A stretch of 64,000 nucleotides of DNA from Spongiibacter nanhainus (GTDB lineage: Bacteria > Pseudomonadota > Gammaproteobacteria > Pseudomonadales > Spongiibacteraceae), in assembly GCF_016132545.1 (NCBI RefSeq), contig NZ_CP066167.1:1701001-1765000 (forward strand), read 5' to 3'. Of this stretch, positions 45,962 through 55,512 are shown one piece after another. Made by a program: the position numbers and the translations under genes. A model generated the notes under the pieces. The model was not told where the DNA came from. It was given only the letters and a program-made list of their open reading frames with translations, and ran no database searches. The stretch's first letter is position 1; the number at the start of each line of letters is the position of its first letter.

Positions 45962-46069
45962 CGAGTAACTCCTGTGATTTGTGACTGTGTCTGTGCGCCC
46001 AAGGCCAGGGCGGGCTGTGTATAATGCCGACAGATTTTAGCTGATTGTCCAAGGATTCACAGGATTACC

Positions 46070-47432
<1,363 letters not shown>

Positions 47433-47456
47433 AGTGACCAAGAGATTTTTCACATT

Positions 47457-49283
47457 ATGAGTGAACAGCGAACACGGGGATTTTGGGGCCGCCTGGGCGC
47501 CTTTCTCGACGCCACCCGGCGTTGGACGCTAAATATTCTATTTTTGCTGGTGATCGGCAGCTTCTGTTTCACACTCTACACCCTGTTTCGTGTCGAAGCG
47601 CCGGAAGGTGGGGTGCTGGTGCTGGCCCCGGAAGGCACGGTTGTCGACCAATACACGGCGGTGGATACGGTCAGCCATATCAGTGGCAACCTCCCCTCAG
47701 AGACTCTGCTCAGCGACATGATCGAAGCCGTCGATTACGCCCGACAGGACTCCAATATCGAGATATTGCTCCTCAAGTTGGATAGGCTCAGTCACATCGG
47801 CCTTAGCAACACCCTGGAACTGGCCGACGCCATAGCGGCTTTTAGAGCGGCGGGCAAAACCGTGGTAGCCAGTTCTAACTACTACGATCAGGATCAGTAC
47901 TTTTTGGCCAGCCAGGCCGATGAGATTTACGTCCACAACATGGGCGGTGTTTCACTGGAAGGTTTTGCGGTAGTGCGAAATTATTTTCGGCAGGCTATCG
48001 AAAAACTCAAGATTCGCTTTCATGTATTTAAGGTCGGCAGCTATAAATCGGCGGTGGAGCCGCTGATTCGGGACAATATGTCCGCCGAAGCCCAGGAGGC
48101 CAATCGGCAGTGGCTGGAAGAGCTGTGGGCGCTGTACAAAGACACGGTCATTGAGCGGCGCAAGATCACCGAAGCGCGATTCGATTATTTTGTTAATCAC
48201 ATCGACAAAGTACTGGCGAAACGCGACGGCGACTCGGCTCAGGCGGCACTGGATTTTGGCTTGGTAGACGGCATCGTTTCCCGCCCGGCTCTCAGTGATC
48301 GTATGGCTGAGCGGGTTGGACGGGACGCCGATGGTTACTTTAGACAAGTACATTTCTGGGATTACCTGCACTTTAAGCGGGGTATTAAACTGCCCACCAG
48401 CGATGCGCCGGTCGCTCTGATCGTGGCCAGTGGCCCGATAGTCGACGGCGATCATCCTCCCGGTACCATTGGCGGCGACAGTCTGGCCTGGCTGGTGCGT
48501 CAGGCGCGTATGGACGACACCATCAAAGCGGTGGTGCTGCGAATCAATAGTGGTGGCGGCTCGGTTATGGCTTCGGAAATCATCCGTGGTGAGTTGGAAG
48601 CATTGCAACAGGCGGGCAAGCCTCTGGTGGTGTCGATGGGCAGCACGGCTGCCTCAGGGGGCTACTGGATATCTGCTGGTGCCGATGAGATCTGGGCGAC
48701 TCCGGCCACATTGACGGGCTCCATTGGTATCTTTGGCGCGTTTCCTACCTTTGAAAATGCCCTGGAGGCCTTAGGCGTGACCACCGACGGTGTGGGGACG
48801 ACCGATGTCGCCGGTAAACTCCGTGCTGACCGGCCCCTTGATCCGGTTCACGAACGCAGCATCCAGGAAGGCCTTCACTATGGCTATCAGCGCTTCCTCA
48901 ATATTGTTGCGGAAGGGCGAGGGAAACTACCTGAACAGGTGTCGGCCATTGCCGAAGGACGTGTTTGGAGCGGTGTGGATGCCAAACAAATCGGCCTTGT
49001 GGATCACTTGGGTACGCTTCAGCAAGCCATAGATTCGGCCGCCAAATTGGCGGGCCAGGAAGGTGCCGAAAGTCGTCTGCTGCGCCTGCCGCTGAGCCCC
49101 GAACAGGAACTGTTGCGACTGTTGTTTGGCTCTGGGTTGGTGCAGGCACTGCCAAGTTCCTGGGTGGGTCAGTTGCAAAGCTGGCTGACACCACTGGCCT
49201 CAGCCGAATGGGTATCAGACTTACTTCAGCTGCGTGACCCACGCGGTATGTTTGCCTTCTGTTTAATTTGCGCCGCGCCCTAG
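47457..49283 (+). CDS. sppA: Signal peptide peptidase SppA, 67-kDa type
   Basis: Inner-membrane serine protease degrading cleaved signal peptides. The 608-aa product has an N-terminal membrane anchor (about residues 25-44) and the two tandem S49 domains of the long enteric type. The catalytic lysine is Lys197 (VGSYKSAVEPLI) and the catalytic serine Ser400 (GSTAASGGYWISA), about 200 residues apart as in E. coli SppA (Lys209/Ser409). It follows DUF2069 by 24 bp. Confidence 0.95.
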   Translation: MSEQRTRGFWGRLGAFLDATRRWTLNILFLLVIGSFCFTLYTLFRVEAPEGGVLVLAPEGTVVDQYTAVDTVSHISGNLPSETLLSDMIEAVDYARQDSNIEILLLKLDRLSHIGLSNTLELADAIAAFRAAGKTVVASSNYYDQDQYFLASQADEIYVHNMGGVSLEGFAVVRNYFRQAIEKLKIRFHVFKVGSYKSAVEPLIRDNMSAEAQEANRQWLEELWALYKDTVIERRKITEARFDYFVNHIDKVLAKRDGDSAQAALDFGLVDGIVSRPALSDRMAERVGRDADGYFRQVHFWDYLHFKRGIKLPTSDAPVALIVASGPIVDGDHPPGTIGGDSLAWLVRQARMDDTIKAVVLRINSGGGSVMASEIIRGELEALQQAGKPLVVSMGSTAASGGYWISAGADEIWATPATLTGSIGIFGAFPTFENALEALGVTTDGVGTTDVAGKLRADRPLDPVHERSIQEGLHYGYQRFLNIVAEGRGKLPEQVSAIAEGRVWSGVDAKQIGLVDHLGTLQQAIDSAAKLAGQEGAESRLLRLPLSPEQELLRLLFGSGLVQALPSSWVGQLQSWLTPLASAEWVSDLLQLRDPRGMFAFCLICAAP

Positions 49284-49298
49284 CGAAAGGGAAGCAGT

Positions 49299-49330
49299 GA
49301 AAAAAAGGGCGGTGGGGCCTCCACCGCCTC
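49299..49330 (-). terminator. Terminator after the minus-strand RoxA-like gene
   Basis: An 8-bp stem GGCGGTGG/CCACCGCC (49308-49315 with 49321-49328) with a 5-nt loop. Seven A residues at 49300-49306 give a T-tract when read on the minus strand. It lies between the convergent sppA and RoxA-like genes and may serve both. Confidence 0.75.
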
Positions 49331-49384
49331 GGGTCACATTGATAACGATGTCGCCGCTTACGACTGTCGTTGGTCCAGCTCTCG

Positions 49385-51436
49385 CTACAGGGTTTTAAGG
49401 TACTCGATAATGGCCCGGCGTTCGTTGTCGGTCAGTACGGCGGTAAAATCGTGACCCTGGTTACCCTGGCTGTAGAGATGGGTATTGAAAACTTTGCGGT
49501 TTTCAATGGTCTCATTGTTCATATCCAGGGATTGCGGGCGGGGTAGGTTCCACGTAATGCCGATCTGCTCGTAGAGCAAGCCAAGTAGCGCTTGAATAGT
49601 AGAGGGCTGCTCTTCATCGATGGGGTTGCAGTCTAAAAAGGCTTGAGTACCCGGGTCACCACAGCCGAGTTCCTCATACTTCCATCCCAGTTTTTCCTGA
49701 TCGTAGGCACGTTCGAAGTTGGTATCAAAGCCCATCACCACCTTGCCTTCCTGGTCGGGTCTGGCGGGCGTTGATACGCGCTTCCAGATATCCGGACGTT
49801 CACTGTCTGGGTCCAACACGCCCCAAATATTGGGTACCGCGCCATTGTGAAAATACGGCGCTGACGCCCAGATGCCCCACATCGGAGGAGCCAACAGAAT
49901 GGGGGTGTTGTTCTCTGTTTCTACCGAGTTACCCAAACCGCACCAGTTAAAGTTTTGTCCTTCAATGGACGGCGGCAGGCTGCCGTCAAAACGGCGCATG
50001 GTTTGCATTGCGTCAGCGTATACCGGATCCGTTCGCACCACTTCCATCGGTACGGTGTAGGCGGCAAGGCCGGCAAGCTTGGGGTTTTCCAGGTAATCAG
50101 GGTCATTTGCATAACGGGGCGAGTAGGCACCGTGGCAGCTGGCGCAGGAGCCATTACCCTCGTCGGGACGGGGGGCGGGATTACTCAGGCCGTCTGCCCA
50201 CAGATCTTTGGAATGAAACAGTACCGCTCCCGCTTCGGCGAGTTGGGTATCGATGGGGCCTGGGTACTGGGGAGATTCGAGGGTTTCTGTCCACACCTGG
50301 AAGGGCCCGGAGTGAGCATCATTCCATGCCAGGGCCTCTTCATCGTTGCCGGTAAGGCTCTGTGTCAGGTCGTAATAGGCCGCCAAATCAATCCGGGAGG
50401 CATCAGTGGGGAAAACCGCGCCATGGAATTTTTGCGAGCGGTACGCCATATTCCACCAGGGCGGGCTTTTAATGTTGCCGATGGCCTGGCTCAGCAGGAT
50501 CTTTTCATTTAGCAACAATTCCGGATCGAGCCCGCTAAACAGCACGTAGGCCAGTTGGAAAAAGTCGATGGCGCCGGTACCGCGGTTCTCGGAAATGGTA
50601 ATGGCCGAGATCGGATTAACCGCTCCGCCGCCGTCCTGGGCTTGATTCAGGTCAGAGCCCGAGACGGTAAAGTCGCCGATGCTTCCTGCGCCGCCCAGCA
50701 TCGCGCCCAGACCTGGCGCGTCAATGTGGCCGGAGTGACAGGCTGCACAGACCTTGGTGCCAATCTCCCCAGTCCATGTGCCGTCGGGCTCTCGAATTTG
50801 TGTATAGATCACGGGCAGTTGTCCACTGCCGCCATCGGTGAGGTTAGGGTCCTCCCCAGGGAGAGGGTAGGGGTTTCGCCAGGGAGCCAGCGGGGCACCG
50901 TGGCGTTGAGCTACCAGCTCATCGAAATTGTCAGGGCGAGCTTCCAGGCCCCAAACCTGCCACAGGTTATTGTAGGCTTCGGCTGGGACCCCTTCGGGGC
51001 GTTCCTGGCCCCCGGCAAAGGAAACGGGGGTGCCGATCTCGCCATTACCGTAGGCGACAAACTCACCCAGCTCGGCCTGCTCACGCAACTCGCCACAGGT
51101 GGTCGGGCGGCTTACACCAATATCACAACTGCGCCAATGGGCGTTGAAGGCAACAGCCTTACCCTCGTTGACGCCCGGGACCAAGAGTTCTCTGGGATCC
51201 TGGGGTAGTGTGGCGTTATCGTCACGCCCTTTACAGTAGTTGGACCATACGCTGCCACCGCGCGGTGGCCCCAGCAGGGGATAATCCTGGGTGGTAGATA
51301 CCTCGTCATTGTTCTGATTGGGATTGTCGCCGCCATTCGCCGCCGATGATGACGACGAGCCGCCGCAGGCAGTGAGAAGCAGGGCGAGAGAACAGGTGGC
51401 CACAGCTGTAGCGGGTAATATGCGAACTCCGCGCAT
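49385..51436 (-). CDS. RoxA/RoxB-like dihaem c-type cytochrome lipoprotein
   Basis: A 683-aa exported protein with a lipoprotein signal (LLTAC, lipidated Cys24) and a low-complexity Ser/Asn linker. Two c-type haem sites are present: CAACH (residues 230-234) and CASCH (431-435), 201 residues apart. The spacing, CASCHGAYSPRYANDPDYLE, the PWWNMAYRSQKFH block (about 326-338) and SAPYFHNGAVPN (about 525-536) fit the RoxA/RoxB rubber-oxygenase family (dihaem dioxygenases of about 650-680 aa that cleave polyisoprene) as I recall it. A MauG-like oxidase is the alternative. The substrate is not shown by the sequence. A GGAG site precedes the ATG. A paralogue lies 1.1 kb away. Confidence 0.7.
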   Translation of the reverse strand: MRGVRILPATAVATCSLALLLTACGGSSSSSAANGGDNPNQNNDEVSTTQDYPLLGPPRGGSVWSNYCKGRDDNATLPQDPRELLVPGVNEGKAVAFNAHWRSCDIGVSRPTTCGELREQAELGEFVAYGNGEIGTPVSFAGGQERPEGVPAEAYNNLWQVWGLEARPDNFDELVAQRHGAPLAPWRNPYPLPGEDPNLTDGGSGQLPVIYTQIREPDGTWTGEIGTKVCAACHSGHIDAPGLGAMLGGAGSIGDFTVSGSDLNQAQDGGGAVNPISAITISENRGTGAIDFFQLAYVLFSGLDPELLLNEKILLSQAIGNIKSPPWWNMAYRSQKFHGAVFPTDASRIDLAAYYDLTQSLTGNDEEALAWNDAHSGPFQVWTETLESPQYPGPIDTQLAEAGAVLFHSKDLWADGLSNPAPRPDEGNGSCASCHGAYSPRYANDPDYLENPKLAGLAAYTVPMEVVRTDPVYADAMQTMRRFDGSLPPSIEGQNFNWCGLGNSVETENNTPILLAPPMWGIWASAPYFHNGAVPNIWGVLDPDSERPDIWKRVSTPARPDQEGKVVMGFDTNFERAYDQEKLGWKYEELGCGDPGTQAFLDCNPIDEEQPSTIQALLGLLYEQIGITWNLPRPQSLDMNNETIENRKVFNTHLYSQGNQGHDFTAVLTDNERRAIIEYLKTL

Positions 51437-51826
51437 CGTGTAATCTCCAAAAAATTATTAAAGTTATGATTGCGGAAAAAGTCTCGGTCTTTGCTTGAAA
51501 CCCCGCTAGTAAGGTGGCGACATTCATTGTGTTTTCGCGCCCATCGCTGTGAAGGCGTTGCCGAATTTTTTATAACTTATTGAATTAAAATGAAATATTT
51601 CAGTCTTGGTGCCGCGCCTTATCAACAGCTCTCCTGGGAGGGTGAGGTGGCGTCGTCGTGAGCTATACATTTGAGTGGCTGGGGAGGGATATCTGAGGAG
51701 GAGCAGGCCAGCAATACTCTACAGGGCTGTAACCCGGTAGCTGCCGGGTTGCCAGGGTTAGAGCCAGTTCAGGGTAAAGGCTCGGTGCATATATGAGCAC
51801 ATGTGTACCTGTGGCATAATTATTTT
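51437..51826. other. Divergent promoter region, 390 bp, between RoxA-like gene 1 and tetR
   Basis: Contains the AT-rich promoter area of the minus-strand cytochrome gene (about 51440-51620). A perfect 7-bp-stem hairpin lies at 51731-51750 (AACCCGG/CCGGGTT), and a palindrome-like operator just before the TetR start (51796-51809). No gene is seen. Confidence 0.6.
51796..51809. promoter_or_regulatory. Probable operator upstream of the TetR-type gene
   Basis: AGCACATGTGTACC matches 11 of 14 positions of the perfect palindrome at 52526-52539. It lies 17 bp before the preferred TetR start codon. A possible -10 box CATAAT (51815-51820) follows, so a protein bound here would block transcription: likely autoregulation (inference). 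Confidence 0.6.
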
Positions 51827-52468
51827 ATGAATTCAGGTTTAGACCCGCGTGCTATCGCGATACAGCCAAAGCGTGAGGCTGGTGTTCAGCGTTATAAAAC
51901 CGTACTTGATGGTGCCGATCAGCTGCTGCTGGAGGTGGGCTTAAGCGGTTTTTCTATTTCCCTGCTTGCCGAGAGGCTGGGCTTTACCAGGCGCAGTATC
52001 TATAAATTCTTCCCCACGACCTACGCGATACTTAACGAACTTACCTATCAGTATCTGGATCAGCTTGAGGAGCTACTCAGTAACAGAGTCACCGAGTTAA
52101 GCGAGCTGCCTTGGGATAAGATAATCTACCAAATGGTACAAGAAGCTGCGGCTTTTCATAACAGAAATCCAGTCAGTCGGATTCTAATTCTCGGCGGCGC
52201 GGTGACTGATGAGAGCTTTCGGGTGACGGAACTTACTATTCGCCGACTGGGAAAACTCACCACAGATATGCTCAATGCCCGTGGCATTGAGCCACGTAGC
52301 CATCCCGATGTGGTGTCTCTGGCAGTTGATATTGGTACGGCGGTGTTTCGGGTGTCGAATCTGTACCATGGCGAGATTACCCAGGACTATGTTGATGAGG
52401 CGGCCTATGCGATGGTTGCCTACCTCTCCAAATATATCGACGGGCAGCCTCTAAACGGCGCGCCATAA
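51827..52468 (+). CDS. TetR-family transcriptional regulator
   Basis: A 213-aa protein with a TetR-type N-terminal helix-turn-helix (GFSISLLAERLGFTRRSIYK followed by FFPTTYAILNEL, about residues 40-72) and an all-helical, poorly conserved ligand/dimer domain. The ATG at 51827 lacks a Shine-Dalgarno site. A CATAAT box ending 7 bp before it suggests a leaderless or very short leader; a GTG at 51803 in the same frame is less likely because it lies in the operator. It is flanked by two RoxA-like cytochrome genes and very likely controls at least the downstream one. Confidence 0.85.
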   Translation: MNSGLDPRAIAIQPKREAGVQRYKTVLDGADQLLLEVGLSGFSISLLAERLGFTRRSIYKFFPTTYAILNELTYQYLDQLEELLSNRVTELSELPWDKIIYQMVQEAAAFHNRNPVSRILILGGAVTDESFRVTELTIRRLGKLTTDMLNARGIEPRSHPDVVSLAVDIGTAVFRVSNLYHGEITQDYVDEAAYAMVAYLSKYIDGQPLNGAP

Positions 52469-52525
52469 ATCCCCAAGTTAATTTGACAGCGACAACTTTG
52501 TTCGGTAGAACTTTTACTCAGAATG

Positions 52526-52539
52526 GGTACACGTGTACC
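52526..52539. promoter_or_regulatory. Perfect 14-bp palindromic operator upstream of RoxA-like gene 2
   Basis: GGTACACGTGTACC is a perfect inverted repeat 47 bp before the start codon of the second cytochrome gene. A related copy (11 of 14 matches) precedes the neighbouring TetR gene. Size and symmetry fit a TetR-family dimer site. Confidence 0.7.
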
Positions 52540-52585
52540 TATTTGTGGTTATGGAATAACGATAATAATCTTGGAGAGGTCTGCC

Positions 52586-55057
52586 ATGGGACAGATAAAA
52601 GCGCTGTCACTTGTTTGTTTTGTCACTGTAATTGCCGCCTGTGGTGGGGGAGGCGGTGGGGTACAAGGGGGCTCCAACAACGCCAGCAATGATGGCGCTC
52701 AGGGCAGTGCCGAGCCCAGCCGCGGAGCGTCCTTTTCCAGCGACGAGGAGTTTTTCGCTGCCCGTATGGCGCCGCGGATGGATTTTTGTCGTACCTGCCA
52801 CATTCCAGATGGTGTCGCCGACACGGATGAAGGCAAGCGGTTCATGTTGTCTACCAGCAGCAGCGGTGACTATGCCAACACCCATGCAGCCTGGAAGGCC
52901 TTGGGCGAGGGCGTGGAAAGCAATCTACTAATCGTTGAAAACTCGGATAACAGTGAGCCCCACAGTGGCGGTAAGAACTGGCCGGTGGGCTCAGACGCCT
53001 ACAAAGATATGGTCACATTGTTGTCGTGCTGGGACGATCCAGCAAGCTGTCTGCTTGAATCCAGCGGGTCTGACAATGTCGAGGAGCTGCCATTGCTGGG
53101 AAGCTCACGTGCGCGGCATCGCTGGAGTACATTTTGTGAGGGGCAGCCCGATAGCGCTATCTTGCCTGTGGACCCAAGGACGTTGATACAACCTGGTATC
53201 AATGAGGGTAAGGCCGTCTTCTACAATGCCTGGTACGAAGACTGTCATGTCAACCAGCCCGACTCCATGCAGGCACCAAAAACCTGTGGCGAGTACCGCA
53301 GTCAGCGAGATGCCGGCAAGCATTGGTTTACCGATGGTGGGCCGACGATGGTCGGTGAGGGCATAGATGCCGAAAGCTACAATCAACGCTGGCAGGCCTG
53401 GGGGCTTTCCGAAAGACCCGAGAACTTTGATGAGATGTACCGTCTCCGTTACGGGGCGAATGCAGCGCCGTATCACAACCCTTATCCGCTACCCGGTGAA
53501 GATCCCAATGCGACTAACGGCGGTTCCGGACAACTGCCCCAGGGCTTCCGGCAGCGCAGGGACGAAGATGGCAATTGGACCGGTGTAATCGGCGAGAATG
53601 GCTGTTTTATGTGCCACGGTGGTCAGATTGGTGACCCTGACAATGGTGAAACCCTCGGTGTTCAGATGGAAAACATTGGTCCGGGGAACAACAATACTGA
53701 CCTCAATATGCAGGTTATGGATGGTGTGATTGGTGCGGTACCCATTCCCGGTTTGGCGGCGGGACTGGAAGAAATTGGTGTGGGGATAAACCTCGGCCTG
53801 TTGGGCATGAGCCAGCGTGGTCAGAACAATGCCGTGGGTGGTTTCGAACTGTTGTTTATGATCACCGATTACGACACCGTGGATATCAACCCGAACCCGG
53901 CCAAACTGGCTCTGAACTCAGCGGAACCCCATCCCACCGTAGAACAGCAGGACACACCCTCCTGGTGGAACTACAGCCACCGCTCGCGGAAATTCTTCGA
54001 TGCCGGTGTCTCCATCGATGCCACGCGTATTGTTATGGCCGCGGGTAGCTCGGCGCTGGGTGATGGTGCCGCCTATACCGCTAACGCCGATGCTCATGCG
54101 CGCAATGCCTCGACCTTTATCACCTCACTGGAGTCACCCGCCTACCCAGGAGACATCGATACCCAACTGGCTGAAGAGGGCGCCATTCTGTTCCACGCTA
54201 AAGACCTGTGGGCGGAAGAGGCGAATAGCGATAAGCCTCGACCGTTGGGTGGTAATGGCTCCTGTGCCAGCTGTCACGGCGCCTACTCACCGCGTTTCGT
54301 GAATGATCCAAATTACCTGGAGACACCGGCCCTGGAAGGGGTGGCGGGGCATATCTCGCCCCTCGATGTGATCGGCACAGACCGTGCGCGCTCAGATGAG
54401 CTGAGCCCCTACCTTCGGGATGCCTACAGCACGACTTGGTGGGCCTTTCCTGAGGGTCAGCCGGGCTGGGTAGACCCTGAGGACAAAAATGCTCTTCAGG
54501 AACAAATTGACGATGGCCTGCCCGCCGATCAACGTGTTGAGGGCGCGTGTGGCTGGGAACGCGGTGTGATTGGCTACCAGGCGCCACCGCTTTACGGTGT
54601 TTGGGCAACGGCTCCGTACTTTCACAATGGTTCTGTGCCCACCGTGGAGCAAGTGTTGAATTCTTCCGAGCGGCCCGCAATATGGCGCCGGCCAATTAAA
54701 ACGATTGGTCCGGTTGAAGGCTTTGATCTGAGTATAGAGCGGGCTTATGACCATAAGCGTCTGGGCTGGAAACACGATGTCTTGGAGTGTTCAGACATGC
54801 CCGGCTCTATGCTAATGAACTGTAATCCAGTGGACCCTGAACAGCCGTCAATTACCCAAATCATCGAGGGCTTCCTCAATGAAACGATCAACTGGAGTTC
54901 AATCGTTGGTGTACCAGACCTTGCGCCTGGTGGAATCGATAAACGGCTGATCTTCGATACCAGAAAAGTTGGCAATGGTAACCAGGGGCACGACTTCAGC
55001 GATGCGTTGACCGAGCGTGAAAGACTGGCTGTTATCGAGTACCTGAAGACGCTTTAA
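52586..55057 (+). CDS. RoxA-like c-type cytochrome lipoprotein with an extra N-terminal haem site (three CXXCH)
   Basis: An 823-aa paralogue of the 683-aa cytochrome at 49385-51436. ATG at 52586 with GGAGAGG 7 nt upstream. Lipoprotein signal: IAAC, lipidated Cys19, then a poly-Gly linker. Residues about 55-150 are an added module with its own haem motif CRTCH (68-72). The RoxA-like part has CFMCH (340-344) and CASCH (560-564), the SWWNYSHRSRKFFDAG block (about 459-474) and TAPYFHNGSVPT (about 675-686). Both paralogues end in an almost identical segment (QGHDF... ERxAxIEYLKTL). The extra haem could carry electrons to the dihaem core (inference). It has a palindromic operator upstream and a terminator downstream. 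Confidence 0.7.
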   Translation: MGQIKALSLVCFVTVIAACGGGGGGVQGGSNNASNDGAQGSAEPSRGASFSSDEEFFAARMAPRMDFCRTCHIPDGVADTDEGKRFMLSTSSSGDYANTHAAWKALGEGVESNLLIVENSDNSEPHSGGKNWPVGSDAYKDMVTLLSCWDDPASCLLESSGSDNVEELPLLGSSRARHRWSTFCEGQPDSAILPVDPRTLIQPGINEGKAVFYNAWYEDCHVNQPDSMQAPKTCGEYRSQRDAGKHWFTDGGPTMVGEGIDAESYNQRWQAWGLSERPENFDEMYRLRYGANAAPYHNPYPLPGEDPNATNGGSGQLPQGFRQRRDEDGNWTGVIGENGCFMCHGGQIGDPDNGETLGVQMENIGPGNNNTDLNMQVMDGVIGAVPIPGLAAGLEEIGVGINLGLLGMSQRGQNNAVGGFELLFMITDYDTVDINPNPAKLALNSAEPHPTVEQQDTPSWWNYSHRSRKFFDAGVSIDATRIVMAAGSSALGDGAAYTANADAHARNASTFITSLESPAYPGDIDTQLAEEGAILFHAKDLWAEEANSDKPRPLGGNGSCASCHGAYSPRFVNDPNYLETPALEGVAGHISPLDVIGTDRARSDELSPYLRDAYSTTWWAFPEGQPGWVDPEDKNALQEQIDDGLPADQRVEGACGWERGVIGYQAPPLYGVWATAPYFHNGSVPTVEQVLNSSERPAIWRRPIKTIGPVEGFDLSIERAYDHKRLGWKHDVLECSDMPGSMLMNCNPVDPEQPSITQIIEGFLNETINWSSIVGVPDLAPGGIDKRLIFDTRKVGNGNQGHDFSDALTERERLAVIEYLKTL

Positions 55058-55073
55058 TACTCCTCCAGAGTAC

Positions 55074-55106
55074 GCCGCCCTGGATGTTATCGGGGCGGCT
55101 TTTTTA
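55074..55106 (+). terminator. Terminator after RoxA-like gene 2
   Basis: GCCGCCC (55074-55080) pairs with GGGCGGC (55093-55099), a perfect 7-bp GC-rich stem with a 12-nt loop, followed by six T (55100-55105). A classic intrinsic terminator 17 bp after the stop. Confidence 0.88.
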
Positions 55107-55153
55107 TGCGCGCAGTTTAGACGCAGGGCGAGGAGTTAGCGTGAACTGGCAGG

Positions 55154-55474
55154 TTAGTTATCCGAGACGGATGGATAGAGCTGTCGCCATTGCTCAAAAC
55201 CGCCATCCATACTGTAGACTTCTGCAAAACCCTGGTTGGCAAAGTATTGCGCGGCGCCTTGGCTACTATTGCCGTGGTAGCAGTAAACGATCAGAGGCGC
55301 GTTTTTGTCTGCGGCATCGACAAAGCCGGCGACGTTTTCGTTGTGTAGGTGGGTGGCGCCTTCGATATGATTGAGTGAGTAAGACTGCTGATCGCGGATA
55401 TCGACGATTTGGCAGTTGTCGTCTTGCAGCAGCTGCTGGGCCTGGTCTACGGACAAGTGCTTGAAGGTGCTCAT
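55154..55474 (-). CDS. glpE: GlpE-like thiosulfate sulfurtransferase (single-domain rhodanese)
   Basis: A 106-aa cytoplasmic rhodanese transferring sulfur from thiosulfate to cyanide or thioredoxin. The active-site loop is CYHGNSS with the catalytic Cys65, the pattern typical of GlpE. Other blocks: QIVDIRDQQSYSLNHIEGAT (residues 22-41) and YFANQGFAEVYSMDGGFEQW. It lies 38 bp after the RND pump gene on the same strand and may belong to its transcript. Confidence 0.88.
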   Translation of the reverse strand: MSTFKHLSVDQAQQLLQDDNCQIVDIRDQQSYSLNHIEGATHLHNENVAGFVDAADKNAPLIVYCYHGNSSQGAAQYFANQGFAEVYSMDGGFEQWRQLYPSVSDN

Positions 55475-55512
55475 CGTCTGTTCCTCCTGTTTTCCGGCTT
55501 ATTCATCCAACC

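Noticed and set aside
55154-55374. Plus-strand frame 55084-55374 opposite glpE
   Set aside because: Overlaps the intrinsic terminator of the RoxA-like gene and lies antisense to a clear rhodanese gene.
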